A stretch of DNA of 64,000 nucleotides from NCBI GenBank assembly GCA_003250395.1, contig QKGM01000001.1, forward strand, positions 1 to 64,000, in the 5' to 3' direction. Both the position numbers and the translations under genes were made by a program. Numbering within the stretch: position 1 is the stretch's first letter; each line of letters begins with the position of its first letter. The notes beneath the pieces are model-generated. The model worked only from the letters and a program-made list of their open reading frames with translations. It had not been told where the DNA came from and did not search any database. Positions 1-8,098 of this stretch are shown piece after piece. This DNA comes from Bacteroidota bacterium (GTDB taxonomy: Bacteria > Bacteroidota > Bacteroidia > Bacteroidales > TTA-H9).

Positions 1-198
1 TTCCGGATTCCTACGCAATTTGTCTATCTTTTGCCGGAACTCCTTTATCCGATTTGCCAATCCTGGATCTGCAGGGATGGCTAACATTGTGTTCCCCTTT
101 GAGTCTGGCGGGGTAACCTGATCCTGTTTGCTGCAGTTGGTCAAAACGATGGCTGTTGTCATGATAACCACTGCTAATAATAATACTCTCGTTCTCAT
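1..198 (-). CDS. Partial lipoprotein of unknown function (N-terminal 66 residues)
   Basis: The reading frame opens at an ATG at 196-198 on the minus strand and runs off the left edge, so only the first 66 residues are visible. It begins with a basic MRTR start, a hydrophobic stretch and a Cys in the context VLTNCSK near residue 22, which is a lipoprotein-type signal of the kind accepted in Bacteroidota. After the Cys comes a short Pro/Ser linker (QVTPPDSK), then a charged, probably helical stretch containing IKEFRQKIDKLRRN. No family can be assigned from this fragment. It was found by direct translation because the frame is shorter than usual cut-offs and truncated. Confidence 0.7.
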   Translation of the reverse strand, partial: MRTRVLLLAVVIMTTAIVLTNCSKQDQVTPPDSKGNTMLAIPADPGLANRIKEFRQKIDKLRRNPE

Positions 199-869
199 AA
201 TAATTGTTTTAAAAATGGTTGTGATTATTTGAAGATTTAAATCTCCTATCTGATTTTATACAAAAACTATGCCATTGCAAAAATTGACTTTGATTTTGAT
301 AATTACCCACTAATAATTAATCACATACGTATAATGTCGATATTAATATATCAAATTATAACCCTATATACGAAATCTTTTATTCTCTGATATACTTACC
401 TGTTAAGGATAAACCTGAGCGATTTCACTATTTTTTCAGTGAAATCGATTTTCAATTAATTGGTATTGGTACTATTAATGGAATATAATATTCCATTGCT
501 GTTGACTTACAAAGGGTCAGTTGAATGCTCTTTCATTTCTACAAATATAAGTTCAAAAATTTCAATTTCAGCACACTGTGGTTATTTTCAGGTAAGAGAA
601 TCAGGAAAAAACATTTCTGGCTGATGAGTATTTGATGGAAATTGGAATAGCTAAACGGTAATCCCTTTGCCGTGAAATTGAAGAATACATAATCTAATTC
701 AAAATTAACCACAAAATCCAACTTTCTCTACCCCATTCCCAACACTGTTACGTTGGTCTCCGGTTTAACCGGAATAGAAGCTATGCATAAAGCCTCAGCG
801 GAGGGGAGGTGAAGCCATCAACCGTGACAAGGGGAGGCATCTACAAATGATGCAGGCTTATTATAGTAG
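199..869. other. AT-rich intergenic region with two dyads
   Basis: About 670 bases without a credible gene. Two symmetric elements stand out. The first is a perfect 10-bp stem at 420-429/438-447 (CGATTTCACT and its complement, 8-nt loop). The second is a 9-bp dyad at 477-485/489-497 (AATGGAATA and its complement, 3-nt spacer). Either could be an operator or a weak terminator. The stretch from about 720 to 870 is more GC-rich, has stops in all frames, and leads into a decayed T9SS domain. Confidence 0.5.
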
Positions 870-1043
870 AGAGCGCGAGTGGTAATACAGATTTCATCGA
901 CAGGTGAAATTGTTCTGGAGCAGAAAACAGAAGGTGCCCCGGTTGTTACCATCCCGGTTAATCACCTTCATTCGGGTATTTACCTGCTTATTCTTACGTT
1001 AAACGGTGAAACAAAAGCTTCGGTAAAAATCAGCCTGCAATAA
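870..1043 (+). pseudogene. Remnant of a T9SS C-terminal sorting domain
   Basis: The frame ending in TAA at 1041-1043 reads without a stop only back to 870, where an in-frame TAG (867-869) closes it. The 57 residues look like the last strands of a type A T9SS sorting domain: GEIVLEQ, a VTIPVNHLHSGIYLLIL block, then a short K-rich last strand (TKASVKISLQ). This matches the family pattern of a SGIYLL turn followed by a final VxKxxx strand. No start codon or passenger domain precedes it, and an intact terminator follows at 1059-1094. I read it as the surviving 3' end of a lost secreted protein gene. A frameshift further upstream is also possible. Confidence 0.6.
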
Positions 1044-1058
1044 TTATTTTATATCTTT

Positions 1059-1094
1059 GGGGAAAAGCGGCTATTCCACGCTTTTCCCCTTTTT
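1059..1094 (+). terminator. Intrinsic terminator behind the T9SS remnant
   Basis: An 11-bp perfect stem (GGGGAAAAGCG at 1059-1069 and its complement at 1079-1089) with a 9-nt loop is followed by TTTTT. It sits 16 bases after the remnant's stop and just before the next gene at 1110. A TATCTTTG promoter-like core at 1052-1059 touches the stem, so the element could also sit in the leader of the next gene. Confidence 0.75.
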
Positions 1095-1109
1095 AATCAT
1101 CCGCTGACA

Positions 1110-2861
1110 ATGAAACTCTTTCAAGGCTGCCTTTTAATCATCCTGATAGTATTAACCTCTTTTTCAGTTGCCCAGAGGAATCAACGGGGTTCTGGAATCA
1201 ATAATATCTTCAAACCCTGCGTAGCCGGAATAAACACACACAACCTGCAAAACAGGAACGATCTATGGCCTAAAATTTACAACCTGCCCAGTTTAGCAGG
1301 TGGAAAAGATATTTTCGAATGCTATGATTCGGGATACATGATTTCCGGGCTATTGGTTGATTCTGACCTTATTAACAGAATGAACATTGTTATCAAAACC
1401 GATGTCAACGGCAACCCTCTCTGGAAAAGAATTATTGGTGACGGAACAAACCCGGGATCGTTCAGTCATTTTACCCCGACACTGGATGGCGGCTGCGTGT
1501 TGATTGGTCAGACTACCGTTCATGACCAATGCCCCGATTACTTTTGCTATGATATCTGGATTATGAAACTGGATGCCTGTGGCAACAAAGAATGGTGCAA
1601 AATTTACTCGGTGCCAATGGATATTGATGAAGGGGCAGATATTATTCAGTTAAGCAACGGCAACCTGATAGCCCTGGTTAACTACTATGGATACGACGTA
1701 GTTGAAGAGCGCATCGCGTTGTTCTGTCTCTCGCCCGATGGCGAGACACTATGGCAGAAAGTGTATCTCACTTCAGAACACCCTCAGTGGGCTACCTATG
1801 GATATGGATACTCGCTGTTCAAGGATAAGGAAGAGAATTTATTATTCACCGGTGAATGCATTTTGTTTGACGACTATATCAACCCAACTTATTGGCATTA
1901 TCAAATGCTCAATATTAAATTCTCGCCCGATGGGGAGGAAATATGGGGAAAACCCTGGTATATGGAATTTGACTCGCTCAATCGTTCGGGCCAGTACGTC
2001 GCGCAGGATTACCATGGCAATTATGTTATTGGAGGATCGGGACCAAGCACAATCTGCCAGTGCTTCCCTCCTGCCCTGCTCAAACTAAGCAGGGATGGCA
2101 CTATACTTGAAGAGACTGAATTTCCGCAGGGGATGCCGTTATACTATGGTTCAGGGGGAAACCACGGGGGGCTTGCCTTTACCTCGGCCAACAGAATAGT
2201 CACCGGGACAACTTACATAGATGAACCAGGATATGTTCCCGGGCATAATGTAGCCCGTTTGTCGGATACACTGGGTAATATTTTGCAGGAGAAACATCTG
2301 TATGACGACCCTAACGTGTTAATGCGCGTTCAACAAACATCTGATAACCATATTTTGATGACTGCCGGATTTTGGGCCAGCCCTGACTCATTGAAAATCT
2401 TCGTTTATAAACTTACTCCTGATCTTCAATTTGCCCAGCCCGATAACCGGCCTTTGGTTTACGACTATCTCTGTCCGCAAAGTCCACTGCCAAATGATAC
2501 CATCTTTCCTGATTGCGATATAATCGTCGGGGTTGGAGAGCCTATGCACCAAACCAACCGCTATTCTTTACTTGTCTCTCCAAATCCTGCATCTGAACAA
2601 CTCACCATTACAATCCCCGATCGCAGGATGCAGGAATGGGAAAGCAACGGGATCAGCAGCCAGACACTCTATTATAAATTACCCGGGAACCTCCGGTTGC
2701 AGTTTACCGATGCCCTTGGCAGATTGAGTAAAACAATTTCTATAGAGAACGGGACAAAGCAGATAACCGTTGATGTGAGCTCCTGGCCGGCAGGTATCTA
2801 TCTGGCACGCCTGACCGGGGGTGATACTTTTATAGCCGGGGCGAAATTAATCGTAAAGTAG
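1110..2861 (+). CDS. Secreted T9SS-sorted protein with beta-propeller-like repeats
   Basis: The 583-residue protein starts with a signal peptide (residues 1 to about 21, ending SFSVAQ). The body has recurring blocks of the type GNPLWKR, GNKEWCKIY and GETLWQKVY spaced about 50-60 residues apart, each preceded by a D- or G-rich turn. This is typical of secreted Bacteroidota proteins with delta-60-like or propeller repeats. Residues from about 490 (SLLVSPNPASEQLTI) to the end form a T9SS type A sorting domain, with the SWPAGIYLARL turn and a final GAKLIVK strand. It is expected to be exported, cleaved and attached to the surface or released. No catalytic motif is visible and the substrate is unknown. 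Confidence 0.8.
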   Translation: MKLFQGCLLIILIVLTSFSVAQRNQRGSGINNIFKPCVAGINTHNLQNRNDLWPKIYNLPSLAGGKDIFECYDSGYMISGLLVDSDLINRMNIVIKTDVNGNPLWKRIIGDGTNPGSFSHFTPTLDGGCVLIGQTTVHDQCPDYFCYDIWIMKLDACGNKEWCKIYSVPMDIDEGADIIQLSNGNLIALVNYYGYDVVEERIALFCLSPDGETLWQKVYLTSEHPQWATYGYGYSLFKDKEENLLFTGECILFDDYINPTYWHYQMLNIKFSPDGEEIWGKPWYMEFDSLNRSGQYVAQDYHGNYVIGGSGPSTICQCFPPALLKLSRDGTILEETEFPQGMPLYYGSGGNHGGLAFTSANRIVTGTTYIDEPGYVPGHNVARLSDTLGNILQEKHLYDDPNVLMRVQQTSDNHILMTAGFWASPDSLKIFVYKLTPDLQFAQPDNRPLVYDYLCPQSPLPNDTIFPDCDIIVGVGEPMHQTNRYSLLVSPNPASEQLTITIPDRRMQEWESNGISSQTLYYKLPGNLRLQFTDALGRLSKTISIENGTKQITVDVSSWPAGIYLARLTGGDTFIAGAKLIVK

Positions 2862-3260
2862 GAGAGGTTATTCCGGGGCAGGATTACCGGGAGATCATTA
2901 TCAGGCCCCGCCAACAATGCCACACCCTACCTGCTTTATTGTTTAATCAGCCAAGATAACCGGGGTTTATTATACCCGCTACACCGCAATTATATTGCAA
3001 CCCTGGAGCCCGGGTATATTCCTTCCCTTCTCATTCTTCAACCCATCGTGGTCGTAGCCGCCGGGGGGGAGTGCCAGGACTTCGTGCCGTGTACCCTTGC
3101 CGCCCATGCAACTCCTCGGGCGTCAACCCGAGGTGCAGGGGATGCCCGGGCCGGGTTATCCGGCTCCTGCCGCCCGCCCGTGGAGCCTGCCGGTGGCGGG
3201 CGCGGGGTTTTACCCGGCCAAGGCAACCGGGAGGGTGGTTGCCCGGCGCCCCTTACAAAG
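2862..3260. other. GC-rich intergenic island
   Basis: No gene is supported here. From about 3040 to 3256 the sequence becomes markedly GC-rich (runs of C and G, many CCGG and GGGC words), unlike the flanking DNA. It contains small hairpins, for example a 7-bp stem CCTCGGG/CCCGAGG at about 3114-3133. Overlapping open frames on both strands here are Pro/Arg/Gly-rich and look like a product of base composition rather than genes. The island abuts the 242-bp repeat that starts at 3261. Confidence 0.5.
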
Positions 3261-3502
3261 ATTGTGCCGGAAATTATATATATTCAGATTACACACATAT
3301 ATATAATACTCCATAGATGCACTAAACATAGGCTTTTCATAGGAAAAACCCGAATTTGACCCGAGTTTGGTCCCTCTTTCCTGCCTTTGAGATAAATATT
3401 AAAGACATAACCAACACGGGTACAAGGGATTAAAAAACAGGGGTTTGGTGTAATTTCTCACATTAAATTTTTCAAAAAATCTGAAAATTTTTGAAAAAGA
3501 GG
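3261..3502 (+). repeat. 242-bp dispersed repeat, copy 1 (inverted partner at 33318-33559)
   Basis: This non-coding, AT-rich block reappears in reverse complement at 33318-33559 with the same length and about 14 mismatches by eye. The first 125 or so bases (from ATTGTGCCGG to CTTTCCTGCC) look identical. Differences cluster around 3388-3410 and in the A/T tracts near 3465-3480. The element holds an 11-bp near-tandem (CCCGAATTTGA, CCCGAGTTTGG) and ends in an A/T dyad (TTTTTCAAAAA and its complement). It has no terminal inverted repeats and no open frame, so it is not a typical insertion sequence. A structured RNA, a MITE-like element or a recombination/binding site are possible. Confidence 0.85.
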
Positions 3503-4112
3503 TAAAAGCAGCCTCCAAAGTTTGTCTGTATTTTGGAATCGCGTTTAAAACAGAGACCAGATGCAACAGGATCAATTTTTACCAGAGTAGTTGCTGAAAG
3601 GAAGCAACAGGTATCAGATCAGGTTTATGGTATAACTACACAGTTCTGATTTTGCATCCTGATTAAAGGCGCATCACCCAATGGATTATTAATCTGCCGC
3701 TTTTGTTTTTTGTTGCCACATAAGCCATAAAACTGATGGTTTACCATAAGGTACAATTATTCGGGATAGAATATTTCCTGGTATTACGAAATCAGTTTAT
3801 GTAATTATAAATATTTCATTTCTACTGTCTAACGTGATAATGCGATAGCTAAAACTGATGGCAAAGGGAGGTGATTAATTCAGCGAACCGGATACAAATT
3901 AAAGGTTGAGCACATAGGCAGACGACATTTCCGGATATCAAACAGGTAGGAACAACATCCGGTTCACGGGTTCATCTGCAACACCATTAACCTTTTTTCA
4001 CATGGCAATTAACCCTTTTTTACGTCGTTATTTTGATAAATGGCCTACTTTTGATGCGTAATTTAACCATTACTGTCTAAGGTTGTTGTTAATAAAACTC
4101 TAATTACCATAT
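3503..4112. other. Intergenic region upstream of the Prc-type protease
   Basis: About 610 bases of AT-rich DNA with no credible open frame. The only element I can name is a TACTTTTG promoter core at 4046-4053, 60 bases before the protease start. The rest shows no clear repeat, tRNA or terminator. Confidence 0.5.
4046..4053 (+). promoter_or_regulatory. Promoter -7 element for the Prc-type protease gene
   Basis: TACTTTTG matches the Bacteroidota -7 consensus TAnnTTTG and lies 60 bases upstream of the ATG at 4113. A -33 TTG at the usual 19-base spacing is not present. Confidence 0.4.
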
Positions 4113-6233
4113 ATGCTGAAAAGTATCATTCGCTATAGTGTTGCCGCAGCATTGCTGCTTCAGGTAACCAGCTGTTCGGGACAGGCTCAGGTGAACGAAC
4201 AAAAGAAAGAACTTGTAATGGTCGACCTGGTAAAAAGGCTGATTGAGCAGGCTCATTACGATCCGGGAAATTTTGACGACGAATTCTCGAAAGAGGTGTT
4301 TGCTGAATATTTCAAGCAGGCAGACGTCTTCAAACGTTTTTTTACGCAGGAAGACATCGATAAGCTGAAGAAGTATGAAACCGACATCGACGACGAGTTC
4401 AGGAATTATGATTTTAATTTCTTTAACGCCTCATCAGAGATATATGTGCGTAATGTAGCACGTGCGGAGAAGTATTGCGACGAAATATTGGAGAAACCCT
4501 TCGATTTTAACGTGAAGGAGAGCTATGAGCTCGATCCCGAAAAACGCCCTTTTCCGAAGGATGAGAAGGATTTGTATGAATCGTGGCGGCTTTCGTTAAA
4601 ATATGAAGTGATTACCCGTCTGGCATCGCTTATTGAAGCTCAGGAGAAAAAGACGTTTGATCCGGAAAAGAAGGATGACAATCCCAAAACGATGGTTGAA
4701 CTGGAAGCTGAAGCCCGTGAAAAGGTGGCAAAACGTTACAAAGACTGGTTCCATGAGCTCAATAAGCTCGAAAGGGCCGATCGGATGAGCGATTACATGA
4801 ATGCCCTGATCGCGGTTTTGGACCCCCATTCCAACTATTTTCCACCGAAGGAGAAGGAAGATTTTGACATTTCATTTTCAGGGCAGCTTCAGGGAATTGG
4901 TGCCACCCTTACCCAGCGCGACGGGTACATCACGGTTGCCAATATTGTGCCGGGAAGTCCTTCCTGGAAACAGGGCGAGCTTGCTGTTGACGATAAAATA
5001 CTGAAGGTAGCCCAGGGTGATGAGGAAGCTGTCGACGTGGTCGACATGAGGCTTGATAAGGCGGTCAGGCTGGTCAGGGGTAAAAAGGGTACGAAGGTGC
5101 GCCTGACTGTGCGTAAAGTTGACGGTTCGGAAAAAGAGATTTCAATTATCCGTGATCTCGTTATCATAGAAGAGACTTATGCAAAATCGGCAGTTGTGAC
5201 CGATTCAATCTCGGGAAGAAAAACCGGCTACATTTACCTTCCATCGTTCTATGCCAATTTTGATGATCCGAATGGGCGGAGTTCATCAGAAGATATGAAG
5301 AAAGAGGTGCTGAAGCTGAAGGAGCAGGGGGTTTCGGGTATCGTGCTCGATCTTCGTGGTAACGGAGGCGGATCACTTCAGGACGCGATTGAAATTGCCG
5401 GTTTGTTCATCGACCAGGGCCCGGTAGTTCAGGTAAAGGCACGTTACGGGAAGCCCCAGGTTTATGGCGACCCTTCTCCCGGTGCCATCTATGACGGCCC
5501 ACTGGCTATCATGATCAATCCGTTGAGTGCATCTGCTTCAGAAATTTTAGCAGCCGCCATGCAGGACCATCATCGTGCCATTATCGTTGGAAGCACTTCG
5601 TTTGGTAAAGGAACAGTTCAACGCTTCTTCAATCTGGATGACATGGCCCGCGGGTATGACGATGTAAAACCCCTCGGGGCATTGAAACTGACCATACAGA
5701 AGTTTTACAGGATTAATGGCGGAGCGACACAGCTTAAAGGTGTTACACCCGACATTACGCTTCCCGATATGTATGCCCATCTTGATGTTGGTGAACGCGA
5801 CCTTGATCATCCCATGCCATGGACAGAGATAGAAAAGGCTACTTACCAGCCATTGCCCAATCAAACCCTCTTTGGACAACTCGATGCTTCGAGTATTAAG
5901 CGTCAGGCAGCCGATACAATATTCAAGCTTCAGGACGAAAATGCGCTCAGGTTAAAAGCCCAGCGTGACCGATCGCTTATGCCTCTCGATATGGCCAGTT
6001 TCCGCCTTGAGAAGCAGAATGCAGAGAAAGCAGCCAAACGTTACAGCAAGATTGACGATGTGGTGATGCCTTTGTTTGTCGTTCCCCTTAATAGTGATCT
6101 TAATTCAGCAGATACGGGACGTCGCGAAATAGTGAAGCGTTGGGTGAAAAATCTGCGTACAGATAATTATCTGTACGAGACGACAAGGATACTCAGCGAC
6201 TGGAATACACTGGGTGTGGCACGCAAAGAATAG
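4113..6233 (+). CDS. Carboxy-terminal processing protease, S41 family (Prc/Tsp type)
   Basis: A 706-residue lipoprotein protease. The N-terminus has a lipobox-like LLLQVTSC near residues 14-21, placing the enzyme in the periplasm on a membrane. A helical N-terminal region is followed by a PDZ domain (about 250-345, with GIGATLTQRDG and GSPSWKQGELAVDDKI) and the S41 core. The catalytic set of Prc is present: Ser474 in LSASASEI, Lys499 in SFGKGTVQ and Asp485 between them, with the same spacing as E. coli Prc. The C-terminal part matches the Tsp tail region in length. The family trims or degrades periplasmic proteins from the C-terminus. The gene stands alone between its own promoter and a strong hairpin. 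Confidence 0.92.
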   Translation: MLKSIIRYSVAAALLLQVTSCSGQAQVNEQKKELVMVDLVKRLIEQAHYDPGNFDDEFSKEVFAEYFKQADVFKRFFTQEDIDKLKKYETDIDDEFRNYDFNFFNASSEIYVRNVARAEKYCDEILEKPFDFNVKESYELDPEKRPFPKDEKDLYESWRLSLKYEVITRLASLIEAQEKKTFDPEKKDDNPKTMVELEAEAREKVAKRYKDWFHELNKLERADRMSDYMNALIAVLDPHSNYFPPKEKEDFDISFSGQLQGIGATLTQRDGYITVANIVPGSPSWKQGELAVDDKILKVAQGDEEAVDVVDMRLDKAVRLVRGKKGTKVRLTVRKVDGSEKEISIIRDLVIIEETYAKSAVVTDSISGRKTGYIYLPSFYANFDDPNGRSSSEDMKKEVLKLKEQGVSGIVLDLRGNGGGSLQDAIEIAGLFIDQGPVVQVKARYGKPQVYGDPSPGAIYDGPLAIMINPLSASASEILAAAMQDHHRAIIVGSTSFGKGTVQRFFNLDDMARGYDDVKPLGALKLTIQKFYRINGGATQLKGVTPDITLPDMYAHLDVGERDLDHPMPWTEIEKATYQPLPNQTLFGQLDASSIKRQAADTIFKLQDENALRLKAQRDRSLMPLDMASFRLEKQNAEKAAKRYSKIDDVVMPLFVVPLNSDLNSADTGRREIVKRWVKNLRTDNYLYETTRILSDWNTLGVARKE

Positions 6234-6257
6234 CCCCGGAGCCTTGAATAAATATGT

Positions 6258-6300
6258 AATAACTAACCCCGGTATTTAAAGTATGCCGGGGTTAGTTATT
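6258..6300. terminator. Strong stem-loop after the protease gene
   Basis: A perfect 15-bp stem (AATAACTAACCCCGG at 6258-6272, complement at 6286-6300) with a 13-nt loop lies 25 bases after the stop codon. The A/T ends of the stem give short U-rich tails on both strands, though no long T run follows. Confidence 0.65.
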
Positions 6301-6461
6301 TAAGGTTTACCCATCGGAAGGTTATAGCAGTAGCTATATAGATCAGAAAAACAGGATTTTATCATGCTATTCCACCCTTTCGCCGATTTTTGTTGCCCGC
6401 CGGAAACCGGGCATAAGCAGGGAACATTTTTTTAAAAATGAATTTCCTTTTCGTAAAACAC

Positions 6462-6469
6462 TACATTTG
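6462..6469 (+). promoter_or_regulatory. Promoter -7 element, first choice-of-anchor L gene
   Basis: TACATTTG matches TAnnTTTG. Transcription from it would start near 6475, downstream of an in-frame ATG at 6438. This is the main reason to place the gene start at 6492. Confidence 0.5.
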
Positions 6470-6491
6470 TAGCGCTAACGATTTTTATACT

Positions 6492-7913
6492 ATGACCACA
6501 GGGGTCCGGAAACTGATTATTTTTTGCCTGTTACTGTTATCCTTCAGTAAGATGGGATGGGGGCAGTTGCATATAACTACCGGGCATAATGCCGATGAGT
6601 TGTTGCAGATGCTTCTCGGTACCGGTGTAGAGGTTTCGAATGTTTCAGGTACGGGTATTCTTGCCAGCAATGGCGTTTGGCAGGCTGGAAAATTTTACAA
6701 TGGAGAAGATATGCGATTGGGGATTGACAGCGGTGTGCTTTTAACCACAGGGAGTGCCACGCTGGCTGCCGGCCCAAACTCTATGACAAGTGTTGGTTCC
6801 GGAAATAATGGTCCGGGCGATGATGATTTAAATGCCCTGCTGGGAACAACGAATAACAAAGATGCGTGTGTACTGGAGTTTGACTTTGTTCCTTTCTATG
6901 ATACGCTTCGTTTCAGGTATGTACTTGGCTCAGATGAATATAATGAGTTTCTCGGTTACAGTGATGTATTTGCTTTTTTTGTATCAGGGCCGAATCCTGC
7001 CGGTGGACAGTATATTAAAGAGAATATTGCGCTTTTACCAACTACCACTACAGGTAGTTCAGTGGTTCAAATTGGTAATCTGAATAATGGTGCGGGGTGT
7101 CCACCCGGAGGTCCATGTAAAAATTGTGAATATTTCGTTAACAACTGTACAGTTCCGGGGCTTCCAAATTCAATAGAATATGACGGCTATTCAGTTGTAT
7201 TGACGGCTGTGCTAATTGTGGTACCTTGTCAGAAATACCATATTAAGCTGGCAATACAGGATAAAGGAGACGATGCTGTTGACTCCGGCGTTTTTCTGGA
7301 AGCCGGAAGTTTCTCCAGCCCGGGAGTAGCGCTGGAGCCAAATTATACTACCCCGGGTGGCGACCCATACGCTGTTGAAGGTTGTACCCAGGCCAACCTT
7401 CAAATAACCCTTCCTTTTGCATTGCCCGACACATCATGGGTTGTTTTCGACAGCATCACGGGGAGTGCCACCAATGGTGTTGATTATAATCTGATCAACG
7501 ACAGTGTAATGTTTCTTCCGAATCAACTTATAGTCACAATTCCCATAATCCCGATATATGATGCACAGACCGAAGGTGATGAGAATATTTTTATTTACCT
7601 GTCAAATCAGGTAGGTTGTGCAGGTGTCAATGTTCAGCGTACGGAGATTATGCTGCATGATTTCATCCCGGTTAACATAGGTTCGGATACCTCTTTCTGC
7701 GAAGGCGCTTCCATCACGCTGGATGCAGGAGGAGAGTACAAAACCTATAACTGGCATGATGGTTCTACGGGTCAGACCTGGACCTCACCAACGACATCGG
7801 GGAATTTTCATGTTACGCTGACTGTGATTGACTCATGGGGATGCCCCAGCAGCGATGAATTACAATTAAATATTTTTCCCCGGCCTTCCGGTATACCTAT
7901 TCGTCATAATTGA
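6492..7913 (+). CDS. Choice-of-anchor L domain surface protein, copy 1
   Basis: The start at 6492 is preferred because it lies after the promoter core at 6462 and gives a good signal peptide (MTTGVRKLIIFCLLLL, cleavage near GWGQ). The 473-residue product has a choice-of-anchor L domain: VEVSNVSGTG, an LGIDSGVLLTTG block, then EFDFVPFYDTLRFRYVLGSDEYNEF and AFFVSGP. A Calx-beta-like region follows (NGVDYNLINDSVMFLPNQ, EGDENIFIYLS), then a short Ig-like domain (GSDTSFCEGASITLDAGG). It stops at PIRHN without a T9SS or gliding-type C-terminal domain, although relatives usually continue into one. The surface route is therefore unclear. It is paired with a paralogue at 8099-9532. Confidence 0.82.
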   Translation: MTTGVRKLIIFCLLLLSFSKMGWGQLHITTGHNADELLQMLLGTGVEVSNVSGTGILASNGVWQAGKFYNGEDMRLGIDSGVLLTTGSATLAAGPNSMTSVGSGNNGPGDDDLNALLGTTNNKDACVLEFDFVPFYDTLRFRYVLGSDEYNEFLGYSDVFAFFVSGPNPAGGQYIKENIALLPTTTTGSSVVQIGNLNNGAGCPPGGPCKNCEYFVNNCTVPGLPNSIEYDGYSVVLTAVLIVVPCQKYHIKLAIQDKGDDAVDSGVFLEAGSFSSPGVALEPNYTTPGGDPYAVEGCTQANLQITLPFALPDTSWVVFDSITGSATNGVDYNLINDSVMFLPNQLIVTIPIIPIYDAQTEGDENIFIYLSNQVGCAGVNVQRTEIMLHDFIPVNIGSDTSFCEGASITLDAGGEYKTYNWHDGSTGQTWTSPTTSGNFHVTLTVIDSWGCPSSDELQLNIFPRPSGIPIRHN

Positions 7914-8057
7914 GGTAGATCTTAAGCAGATTTCAGGGGCTTTAACTTTCCTCCGGCTGAAAATTGAAAGGGCCTGGTATTATCATCAGATAGTCGAAAA
8001 ATTTCTGAAAACCCGGGCAACTTTGGTTTAAAATAGTGTTTAATAATCAGAGTGTTG

Positions 8058-8065
8058 TATATTTG
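8058..8065 (+). promoter_or_regulatory. Promoter -7 element, second choice-of-anchor L gene
   Basis: TATATTTG matches TAnnTTTG and lies 34 bases before the ATG at 8099, suggesting that the second copy has its own promoter. Confidence 0.4.
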
Positions 8066-8098
8066 ATTGATTAGGCCTACTTAATTAACCTGAAAACC

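Noticed and set aside
539-721. Open frame of 60 codons on the minus strand
   Set aside because: Composition follows the AT-rich DNA, with no family resemblance, signal peptide or neighbour support.
3038-3359. Several overlapping open frames on both strands in the GC-rich island
   Set aside because: They encode Pro/Arg/Gly-rich low-complexity sequence in every frame, as GC-rich DNA does by default; the plus-strand ones run into the non-coding 242-bp repeat.
6438-6491. Upstream start for the first choice-of-anchor L gene
   Set aside because: It lies upstream of the TACATTTG promoter core and would put 18 polar residues before the signal peptide.
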